Under the pieces are notes generated by a model, which had not been told where the DNA came from, did not search any database, and was given only the letters and a program-made list of their open reading frames with translations. This document shows, in pieces, positions 32,288 to 39,093 of a stretch of DNA of 64,000 nt. Made by a program: the position numbers and the translations under genes. Position 1 is the stretch's first letter. Every line of letters begins with the position of its first letter. This DNA comes from Stenotrophomonas maltophilia (lineage in GTDB: Bacteria; Pseudomonadota; Gammaproteobacteria; Xanthomonadales; Xanthomonadaceae), in the NCBI RefSeq assembly GCF_006974125.1, contig NZ_CP037858.1, positions 2,294,001-2,358,000 on the forward strand. Reading direction: 5' to 3'.

Positions 32288-33037
32288 CTATTTGCTGCTG
32301 ACGTACTTCTCGCGGCGGATCTGCGGGTTGCCCAGGCCAGCCGCCTTGAGCAGCTCGGCGCAGGCATCGACCATGTCCGGGTTGCCGCACAGGTAAGCGA
32401 TGTCGGTGGCCGGGTCCGGCGAGAAACCAGCCAGGGCCTGCTGCACGTAGCCGTGCTGCACGTCCGGGTGCGGATCGGCCGGCAGTTCGCGCGACAGGCA
32501 CGGCACATAACGGAAGTTCGGATGTTTTTCGGCGAAGCTGTAGAAATCTTCGCTGTACAGCAGCTCACCCGGGCTGCGCGCGCCCTGCAGCAGCACGATC
32601 TGCACACCGCGCTCGGCCATGGCCTTTTCCAGCAGCGGCAGCATCGAGCGGTACGGGGTAACGCCGGTACCAGTGGCGATCAGCAGGTAACGGGCGTTGT
32701 GATCACCGGGATTCAGGCAGAACCGGCCATAGGGGCCGGACGCACTGATCTGGCCGCCCTGCTCCAGCGCCTCGAACAGCGCCGTGGCGGCGCCGCCGGG
32801 CACGAAACTGACCGCGATATCCACTGCCTCGCCCGGGCCCAGCGCGTGGTCGTGGATGGTCGCCAGCGAGTAGCTGCGCTTGGTTTCGGTGCCGTCGGCG
32901 TAGCTGAAATGGACCTGGATGAACTGGCCGGGCTGGAAATCCAGCGGCTGTCCATCGTCACGCACGAACTGGTAGTGGCCGACGGTCGGGGCCAGCATGC
33001 GGCAGCCGACCAGCTTGAGGGGGAATTGAACAGGCAC
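32288..33037 (-). CDS. ferredoxin-NADP+ reductase-like flavoprotein
   Basis: 249 residues. The N-terminal FAD barrel carries ETKRSYSLATI (RxYS) and GGAATALFEAL; the C-terminal NAD(P) domain carries LLIATGTGVTPYRSML and AYLCGNPDMV. The ending RREKYVSSK lacks the aromatic residue typical of plant-type FNR. It could be Fpr, supplying or draining electrons between NADPH and ferredoxin or flavodoxin, or a flavin reductase of similar fold. Divergent from the yadG-like gene with 85 bp between. Confidence 0.85.
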   Translation of the reverse strand: MPVQFPLKLVGCRMLAPTVGHYQFVRDDGQPLDFQPGQFIQVHFSYADGTETKRSYSLATIHDHALGPGEAVDIAVSFVPGGAATALFEALEQGGQISASGPYGRFCLNPGDHNARYLLIATGTGVTPYRSMLPLLEKAMAERGVQIVLLQGARSPGELLYSEDFYSFAEKHPNFRYVPCLSRELPADPHPDVQHGYVQQALAGFSPDPATDIAYLCGNPDMVDACAELLKAAGLGNPQIRREKYVSSK

Positions 33038-33083
33038 GACTTTTCGGGACAGTGTGTAGCCGGGGCAAGCCCTCGGGGTCTTC

Positions 33084-33089
33084 TATAAT
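33084..33089 (+). promoter_or_regulatory. candidate -10 box (TATAAT) before yadG-like gene
   Basis: Perfect TATAAT 33 bp before the ATG, with no good -35 at 16-18 bp. Confidence 0.4.
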
Positions 33090-33122
33090 AGCCCCTCCCC
33101 GCCCCCTCTCCAGCGCCAGCCC

Positions 33123-34091
33123 ATGGGCGCGAAGGCTTCGAGCTTGGCATCCCAGAACGATACGGCGCCCGCCCTGCGCGTGCGCGACCTGCGCAAGACC
33201 TACGACAACGGCACCCAGGCCCTGAAGGGGGTTTCCCTGGAAGTGGCCCCGGGCGACTTCTTCGCCCTGCTCGGCCCCAACGGTGCCGGCAAGTCGACCC
33301 TGATCGGCATCATCAGCTCCCTGGTCAACCTCAGCGAGGGCCAGGTGGAAGTGTTCGGCAGCGACCTGGTGCGCAACCGCAGCGCCACCATGCGCCTGAT
33401 CGGCCTGGTGCCGCAGGAAATCAACTTCAACCTGTTCGAGAAACCTTTCGACATCCTGGTGAACTACGCCGGTTTCTACGGCGTGCCGCGCGAGGAAGCC
33501 GAAAAGCGTGCCGAAGAGGAACTGAAGCGTGCGCATCTGTGGGAAAAGGCGCAGGTGATGAGTCGCACCCTGTCCGGCGGCATGAAGCGTCGGCTGATGA
33601 TCGCGCGCGCGATGATGACCCGCCCGCGCCTGCTGATCCTGGACGAGCCGACTGCCGGCGTGGACATCGAGATCCGCCGCGACATGTGGCGCGTGCTGAA
33701 GGAGATCAATGCCGCCGGCACCACGATCATCCTCACCACGCACTACCTGGAAGAGGCCGAGTACCTGTGCCGCCACCTGGCAATCATCAACCACGGCCAG
33801 ATCGTCGAGCAGGGCCCGATGCGCGCCCTGCTGGCCAAGCTGGACGTGGAAGGCTTCCTGCTGGACATCGATGGCGAACTGCCGGCGCAGCTGCCGGTGA
33901 TCGAAGGCGCGACGTTGACCGCCCCCGATCCGCACACGCTGGACATCGACATGCCGCGCGCGATGGACCTCAACCGCGTGTTCGCCACGCTGAACGAGGC
34001 TGGCATCCGCGTGCGTTCGATGCGTACCAAGAGCAACCGCCTGGAGGAGCTGTTCGTGCGCCTCACCGGCAACCTGGAGACTTCCGCATGA
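33123..34091 (+). CDS. yadG: ABC transporter ATP-binding protein (YadG-like)
   Basis: 322 residues. Walker A LLGPNGAGKSTLIGII, signature RTLSGGMKRRLMIARAM, Walker B LLILDEPTAGVD, switch His in LTTHYLEEAEY. A C-terminal regulatory extension of about 90 residues follows, as in YadG. The stop overlaps the permease ATG by 4 bp (ATGA). The substrate is unknown. Confidence 0.9.
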   Translation: MGAKASSLASQNDTAPALRVRDLRKTYDNGTQALKGVSLEVAPGDFFALLGPNGAGKSTLIGIISSLVNLSEGQVEVFGSDLVRNRSATMRLIGLVPQEINFNLFEKPFDILVNYAGFYGVPREEAEKRAEEELKRAHLWEKAQVMSRTLSGGMKRRLMIARAMMTRPRLLILDEPTAGVDIEIRRDMWRVLKEINAAGTTIILTTHYLEEAEYLCRHLAIINHGQIVEQGPMRALLAKLDVEGFLLDIDGELPAQLPVIEGATLTAPDPHTLDIDMPRAMDLNRVFATLNEAGIRVRSMRTKSNRLEELFVRLTGNLETSA

Positions 34092-34879
34092 GCACCACCG
34101 AGCTGACCGACGGCCAGCGCAACCGCGTCGCGCTGATGACCATCGTGCGCCGCGAAGTCGCCCGCATCATGCGCATCTGGGGCCAGACCCTGGTGCCGCC
34201 GGCGATCACCATGACCCTGTACTTCCTGATCTTCGGCAACCTGATCGGGTCGCGCGTGGGTGACATGGGCGGCTACAGCTACATGCAGTTCATCGTGCCG
34301 GGCCTGGTGATGATGAGCGTGATCCAGAACAGCTACGGCAACATCAGCTCCTCGTTCTTCGGCGCCAAGTTCGGCCGCCACGTGGAAGAACTGCTGGTCA
34401 GCCCGATGCCGAACTGGGTGATCCTGTGGGGCTACGTGGCCGGTGCTGTGCTGCGCGGCCTGATGGTGGGCGTGATCGTGCTCATCATCGCGATGTTCTT
34501 CACCCCGGTGCGCATTCCGCACCCCATCGTGATGCTGACCACGGTGATCCTGGGCGCGACGATCTTCTCGCTGGCCGGCTTCATCAACGCGGTGTACGCC
34601 AAGAAGTTCGACGACGTGGCGATCGTGCCGACCTTCATCCTGACCCCGCTGACCTACCTGGGTGGCGTGTTCTATTCGGTGAAGCTGCTGCCGACCTGGG
34701 CCGAGGCGGCCACGCACGCCAACCCGATCTTCTACATGGTCAACGCGTTCCGCTATGGCCTGCTGGGCAGCAGCGACGTACCGCTGCCGGTGGCATACGG
34801 CCTGATGATCGGCTTCGTGGTGGTGCTGACGGCGCTGGCGCTGTGGCTGCTGCGCCGTGGCGTGGGCATGCGCAGCTGA
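34088..34879 (+). CDS. yadH: ABC-2 transporter permease (YadH-like)
   Basis: 263 residues with six predicted helices and the ABC-2 signature FGAKFGRHVEELLVSPMPNW. Other family features are YFLIFGNLIGSRVGDMGGYS and TPLTYLGGVFYSVKLLP. Paired and coupled with the preceding ATPase. Homologues of YadGH are exporters of undefined substrate. Confidence 0.9.
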   Translation: MSTTELTDGQRNRVALMTIVRREVARIMRIWGQTLVPPAITMTLYFLIFGNLIGSRVGDMGGYSYMQFIVPGLVMMSVIQNSYGNISSSFFGAKFGRHVEELLVSPMPNWVILWGYVAGAVLRGLMVGVIVLIIAMFFTPVRIPHPIVMLTTVILGATIFSLAGFINAVYAKKFDDVAIVPTFILTPLTYLGGVFYSVKLLPTWAEAATHANPIFYMVNAFRYGLLGSSDVPLPVAYGLMIGFVVVLTALALWLLRRGVGMRS

Positions 34880-34965
34880 GTTCTGCGTGCAGGGCCTGCG
34901 GCCCTGCACCCGCCGAATCAACGTCAACGTCAACTTCAACGGCAAAAGCTGACTATCCGGGGGAT

Positions 34966-35067
34966 GGCGGGGTGGGTCCGGTTGCGGGGGACGCCGTGAA
35001 TCCGTCCATGGAGGCTCGGTCGCCGCATCCATGCGGCTCACGCCCCCGCAACCGGACCCACCCCGCC
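34966..35067. repeat. 102-nt cruciform element with perfect 25-bp arms
   Basis: Arms 34966-34990 and 35043-35067 are exact reverse complements (GGCGGGGTGGGTCCGG...). The 52-nt centre folds again: CGTGA/TCACG, TCCATGGA and GCCGCAT-CC-ATGCGGC. The 34880-35203 gap contains this, a SMAG pair and a repeated GTCAACGTCAACTTCAAC stretch at 34925-34940, and no gene. Confidence 0.9.
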
Positions 35068-35095
35068 TTCGACAGATTGCCGCTGCTGTTGGTGG

Positions 35096-35139
35096 GTGTC
35101 GACCTTGGTCGACACTGTAGATCCACGCCATGCGTGGAT
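35096..35139. repeat. SMAG pair
   Basis: 35096-35115 (GTGTCGACC/GGTCGACAC) and 35117-35139 (GTAGATCCACGCCATGCG). Confidence 0.85.
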
Positions 35140-35203
35140 GGAGCGTTCACGGTAAGGTCGATGCTCCGCTCTTCTCGTTCGGGATTGCGGCTAGGCTGTG
35201 GCG

Positions 35204-35971
35204 ATGAACATCACTTCCATTCCGCTGGACAAGGCCGTGTCGGACGGCCCCATCGATGCCTTCAGCCATGCGTTGCTGGGCGATTCGCCCACGTTGGAGG
35301 AGGTGCTGGAATACCTGGCCTCACAGCACGCGGCTGATCCTCGGTATCGCTATCTATGCACGCTCGATGACGCCGGCCAGTGCCGCTACACCAGCATGCA
35401 CGCGTCAGACGACGCACGCATCGCGCTGTACGAGGACGAGGACCCGACAACCCCCGAAGATGCGTTGGCGGCACGCGGGCGGTTGCTGGCGCATGTCGTC
35501 GCGCAGCTCGAGCATTCCTCTCATCGACTGGAATGGAGCGCGCTGGCGGGCACGCTGATGTGCAATGACGCAGACATCGAGGCACTGGTCGCGGCCAATG
35601 CCACACCGGGCCACATCGTCGACGATGTGGTCTGCGTGCAGCAGGTGCCCGTGGACCGCGATGACCTGCTGATCGCCGCCCTGCCCAACGGTTACTTCAG
35701 CGCGGACTGGGACCCCTTCCAGAATCACGCCCTGATCCGGCACCTGCAGGAGCGATACGACTACCGTCTGTTCGGGCTTGGCGCGTCGTGGCTGGGCTTC
35801 CAGCGCGACAGCGCGCCGTTGCCTGCAGAAGCGAGTGCTCTGGTCGCGGATCTGCAGCACACCTATGCCGCAGGAACGGATGACACCTGGTCACAACTGG
35901 CTGCAACCCTGGCCACCCGCACCACACTGCTGTTGGGCTACACCGAAGACTTCAGCGAACAACTGCCCTGA
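35204..35971 (+). CDS. hypothetical acidic protein
   Basis: 255 residues, soluble, rich in Asp, Glu, Ala and His, with no signal peptide. Recognisable pieces are DAFSHALLGDSPTLEEVLEY, YRYLCTLDDAGQCRYTSMH, and PNGYFSADWDPFQNHALIRH with FGLGASWLGFQRD near the C-terminus. This resembles the DUF-type folds seen around bacterial immunity or barrel proteins, but I cannot assign a family. GTG at 35198 is an alternative start. It is flanked by two large repeat elements. Confidence 0.7.
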   Translation: MNITSIPLDKAVSDGPIDAFSHALLGDSPTLEEVLEYLASQHAADPRYRYLCTLDDAGQCRYTSMHASDDARIALYEDEDPTTPEDALAARGRLLAHVVAQLEHSSHRLEWSALAGTLMCNDADIEALVAANATPGHIVDDVVCVQQVPVDRDDLLIAALPNGYFSADWDPFQNHALIRHLQERYDYRLFGLGASWLGFQRDSAPLPAEASALVADLQHTYAAGTDDTWSQLAATLATRTTLLLGYTEDFSEQLP

Positions 35972-36059
35972 GCACCGCTCTACACGAGCGGGCGCAGCGA
36001 GCGACCCGCTTCCGCTCTTGATCTGCTTTCCGTGGTGGCCGCGCCCGGAACATGTCCGT

Positions 36060-36242
36060 GGCCGGGCGGGTAGGTTGCGCAGGGGCGTGAGCCGCATGGG
36101 CCCGAGGCATGCCTCGGGCGGGTTGGGCAGGACGCCCAACCCCGGTCTTGCCGTGTGCGCAGGAAAGCGCACGCGAGCAAGCGGCGACCGAGCTTACAGG
36201 GACGTACTTGCAGCGTCCCCTGCGCGGCCTACCCGCCCGGCC
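36060..36242. repeat. 183-nt multi-hairpin element with 28-nt closing arms
   Basis: Closing arms 36060-36087 and 36214-36242 pair almost perfectly (GGCCGGGCGGGTAGG.../...CCTACCCGCCCGGCC). Inside lie four hairpins: GCCCGAGGCATGCCTCGGGC (perfect palindrome), GGTTGGGC-AGGAC-GCCCAACC, GTGCGC-AGGAAA-GCGCAC and AGGGACG-TACTTGCAG-CGTCCCT. The layout is that of a folded RNA or a non-autonomous mobile element rather than a simple REP. The flanks of the 35972-36351 gap show no gene. Confidence 0.85.
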
Positions 36243-36351
36243 TACCCCAATGAACAGTGCTTTCCGCGAACCACCACGAGGTGCTCCGCCGTTGGCCGCA
36301 ATCTCCGGCACAATCGCAGTTCTGATTCCCCCAGAACACGGTGAACCTGCA

Positions 36352-37290
36352 ATGCGCATCCTGATCCTCGGCGCCGGCGGTACCGGCGGTTACTTCGGTG
36401 GTCGCCTGGCCCAGGCCGGCGTGGACGTGACCTTCCTCGTGCGCCCCGCCCGCGCAGCGCAGCTGGATCGCGATGGCCTGGTCATCCGCAGCCCCATCGG
36501 CGATGCCCGCTTCCCGGTGCAGCACGTCACCGCCGACGCGCTGCCAGCCCTCGCCGCGCAGAAGCCGTTCGATCTGGTCATTCTCAGCTGCAAGGCCTAT
36601 GACCTGGACAGTTCGATCGATGCCATCGCGCCGGCAGTCGGTGTGAACACCACCGTGCTGCCAATCCTCAACGGCCTGCACCACTACAACGCACTGGACC
36701 TGCGCTTCGGCCGCGAGGCGGTGCTGGGTGGCCTGTGCTTCATCAGCGCCACCAAGGCCACTGACGGCGCCGTGCTGCATCTGGGCAAGCCAGCCAAGCT
36801 CACCTTCGGCGAGCGCGATGGCGGCGCGATCTCCGCGCGCGTCCGTGCCTTCGCCGCCGCCTGCGCACAGGCCAGTCTTGATCACCTGGCCAGCGAACGC
36901 ATCGGCCAGGAACAGTGGGTCAAGTACACCTTCCTGACCGCGCTGGCCGCTGCCACCTGCCTGCTGCGCGCCGACATCGGCACCATCGTCGCTACCCGCG
37001 ATGGCGAGGCGATCGTGCGTGGCCTGTACGACGAGTGCCTGGCCGTGGCCGAGGCCGCCGGTGAGCCGATTCCCGAAGCCGCACAGGACACCGCGCGCGG
37101 CACCCTGACCCAGTCCGGCTCTGCGTTGAAGGCCTCGATGCTGCGCGACCTGGAATCAGGCCAGCAGGTCGAAGCCGAGCAGATCGTCGGCGACATGCTG
37201 GCGCGTGCCCGCAAGGCCGATCAGGAAGCCCTGCTGCTGCAGGTCGCCTATAGCAGCCTGCAGGCCTACCAGGCACTGCGCAGCGCGTGA
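36352..37290 (+). CDS. panE: 2-dehydropantoate 2-reductase (PanE/ApbA family)
   Basis: 312 residues. The N-terminal Rossmann motif ILGAGGTGGYFGGRLAQAG is followed by LVILSCKAYDLDSSIDAI with the catalytic Lys in SCKAYD. The C-terminal helical domain has the second catalytic region QEQWVKYTFLTALAAATCLL and KASMLRDLESGQQVEAEQIV. It reduces ketopantoate to pantoate with NADPH in CoA synthesis; several paralogues are common, so the exact substrate is an inference. It overlaps the next gene by 4 bp (GTGA). Confidence 0.88.
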   Translation: MRILILGAGGTGGYFGGRLAQAGVDVTFLVRPARAAQLDRDGLVIRSPIGDARFPVQHVTADALPALAAQKPFDLVILSCKAYDLDSSIDAIAPAVGVNTTVLPILNGLHHYNALDLRFGREAVLGGLCFISATKATDGAVLHLGKPAKLTFGERDGGAISARVRAFAAACAQASLDHLASERIGQEQWVKYTFLTALAAATCLLRADIGTIVATRDGEAIVRGLYDECLAVAEAAGEPIPEAAQDTARGTLTQSGSALKASMLRDLESGQQVEAEQIVGDMLARARKADQEALLLQVAYSSLQAYQALRSA

Positions 37291-38171
37291 GCTTCGCGTT
37301 GCAGGCCAACGCACTGCCGGCGCGGGTGCTGATCCTCGGCCTGGGCTGGAGTGGGTGCGTGCTGGCTACGCAGCTGCAGGCGCGCGGCGTGCAGGTTGCG
37401 GGGACGGTGCGTGATCCGGCAGCGGCGCCCAACGATGGCCTGCATCGACACCGGCTGCATGCCGACGCCTCGCCTTCGCCGTCCCTGCTCGAGGAAATCG
37501 CGCAGGCCAACGCCGTGTTGTGCAGCGTGCCGCCAGATGCCAGGGGTGACCCGGCACTGCGCCTGCTGTTGCCCGCGCTGCGGGCCAGCCCGGCATTGCG
37601 CTGGGTCGGCTATCTGTCGTCGACCTCGGTGTATGCCGACCGCGCCGGCGGTTGGATCGACGAGCGCAGCGCGGCCGATGCCACTGAAGCGGCCGGCGTG
37701 CAGCGCTTGCTCGCGGAAGCACAATGGCGCGCACTGGCCGGACAACACGGCATCGCCTCGGCGGTGTTCCGCCTGCCCGGCCTGTACGGGCCGGGCCGCA
37801 ATGCGCTGATGCAGTTGGCACAGGGGCGTGCACGCCACGTGGTGCGGCCCGGGCTGGTGTTCAACCGCCTGCATGTGCAGGACCTGGCGGCGGTCATCAT
37901 CGCCGCGATGCAGCGCCCCACCGCACAAGGGTTGTACCTGCCCAGTGACGACGAGCCGGCGCCACCGCAGGACGTACTGGCCTTCGCCGCGCAGCTGGGT
38001 GGGTTCGCGCTGCCGCCTGCCGTGGCCTGGGATGATCCGGCGCTGAGCCCGACGCTGCGGCGCTTCTACGAGAGCAACAAGCGCATCGACAGTCGTGGCA
38101 CGCGTGAAGCATTGGGATGGGAACCACGGTTTCCGAGTTACCGTGAAGGCCTGCGCGACCTGATCGGGTAG
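37287..38171 (+). CDS. NAD(P)-dependent epimerase/dehydratase-like protein (YeeZ-type)
   Basis: 294 residues from a GTG overlapping the panE stop. The Rossmann motif is ILGLGWSGCVLATQLQARG, then VGYLSSTSVYADRAGGWIDE (SSTxVY motif in place of the usual YxxxK) and FRLPGLYGPGRNAL. This is typical of extended atypical SDR proteins such as YeeZ. The catalytic Tyr-Lys pair is not obvious. The TAG stop belongs to a SMAG GTAG head. Confidence 0.85.
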   Translation: MSFALQANALPARVLILGLGWSGCVLATQLQARGVQVAGTVRDPAAAPNDGLHRHRLHADASPSPSLLEEIAQANAVLCSVPPDARGDPALRLLLPALRASPALRWVGYLSSTSVYADRAGGWIDERSAADATEAAGVQRLLAEAQWRALAGQHGIASAVFRLPGLYGPGRNALMQLAQGRARHVVRPGLVFNRLHVQDLAAVIIAAMQRPTAQGLYLPSDDEPAPPQDVLAFAAQLGGFALPPAVAWDDPALSPTLRRFYESNKRIDSRGTREALGWEPRFPSYREGLRDLIG

Positions 38172-38224
38172 TGCCGGCCGCTGGCCGGCAATCAATCGTG
38201 TTGCCGGCCAGCGGCCGGCACTAC
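38168..38224. repeat. head-to-head SMAG pair forming a 57-nt palindrome
   Basis: GTAGTGCCGGCCGCTGGCCG... and its inverted copy ...CAGCGGCCGGCACTAC separated by ATCAATCGTG. It can fold as two small hairpins or one long one. It provides the stop of the upstream gene. Confidence 0.9.
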
Positions 38225-38228
38225 CCGA

Positions 38229-39026
38229 TCAACCGGCGTCAGGCAGGCGGAAGAACGCGCGCGTGGCAGCAGTGGCATTGGCCGCGGTCACCGCAACGTC
38301 CTCGCCACGGTCACGTGCCAGCTCTTCCACGATGTGCGAGAGGAACATCGGTTCATTGCGGCGATCCTTCGGCATCGGCTTCAGCGTGCGCGGCAGCAGG
38401 TACGGCGCGTCGGTCTCGATCATCAGGCGGTTGGCCGGGATGTTCTTCACCAGTTCGCGCAGGTGCGCGCCGCGGCGCTCGTCACACAGCCAGCCAGTGA
38501 TGCCGATGTACCAGTCCTGGTCGAGGTAATCGAACAGCTCATCGCGTTCGCCGGTGAAGCAATGCACCACCGCCGGGCCGATGCGGCCTTCGAAGTTCTT
38601 CATCTGTGCCATGAAATCGGCATGCGCGTCGCGCTGGTGCAGGAACAGGGGCTTGCCCTTGTCCGCGGCCAGCTGCAGCTGTCGCTCGAACGCACGGTGC
38701 TGGGCCGGGCGCGGCGAGAAATCACGGAAGTAGTCCAGCCCACACTCCCCCACCGCCACCACTTGCGGTTGGGCATGCAGCGCGCGCATCTCCGCATCGC
38801 ATTCCTCGGTGTATTCCACCGCGTGGTGCGGGTGCACGCCGGCGGTGGCGTACAGGAAGCCGGGGTGCTGCTGCGCCAGCCGCACGGCCAGCGGCGAGTG
38901 CTCGCGGCTGGCACCGGTGATGACCATCTGCACCACGCCGGCCTGGCGCGCACGGTCCAGCACGGCGTCACGGTCGCGGTCGAAGGAATCGTGGGTCAGG
39001 TTGGCGCCGATATCGATCAGGTGCAT
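38229..39026 (-). CDS. tatD: TatD-family 3'-5' exonuclease/DNase
   Basis: 265 residues, a TIM-barrel metal-dependent hydrolase. Ligands are visible: NLTH near the N-terminus, VAVGECGLDYFRD (Glu), LFLHQRDAH (His), VVHCFTGERDE (His) and MIETDAPYLLPR (Asp). TatD nucleases degrade DNA and RNA from the 3' end during oxidative repair and quality control. The start is taken at MHLIDIGANLTH; MTM two codons upstream is possible. Divergent from hrpB. Confidence 0.93.
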   Translation of the reverse strand: MHLIDIGANLTHDSFDRDRDAVLDRARQAGVVQMVITGASREHSPLAVRLAQQHPGFLYATAGVHPHHAVEYTEECDAEMRALHAQPQVVAVGECGLDYFRDFSPRPAQHRAFERQLQLAADKGKPLFLHQRDAHADFMAQMKNFEGRIGPAVVHCFTGERDELFDYLDQDWYIGITGWLCDERRGAHLRELVKNIPANRLMIETDAPYLLPRTLKPMPKDRRNEPMFLSHIVEELARDRGEDVAVTAANATAATRAFFRLPDAG

Positions 39027-39093
39027 GGTCATCGCGGGGAAAAAGTGCCCGCGCATTGTACCTGCGCCCGCCGCGGCCCCTTATCCTTTGCAC

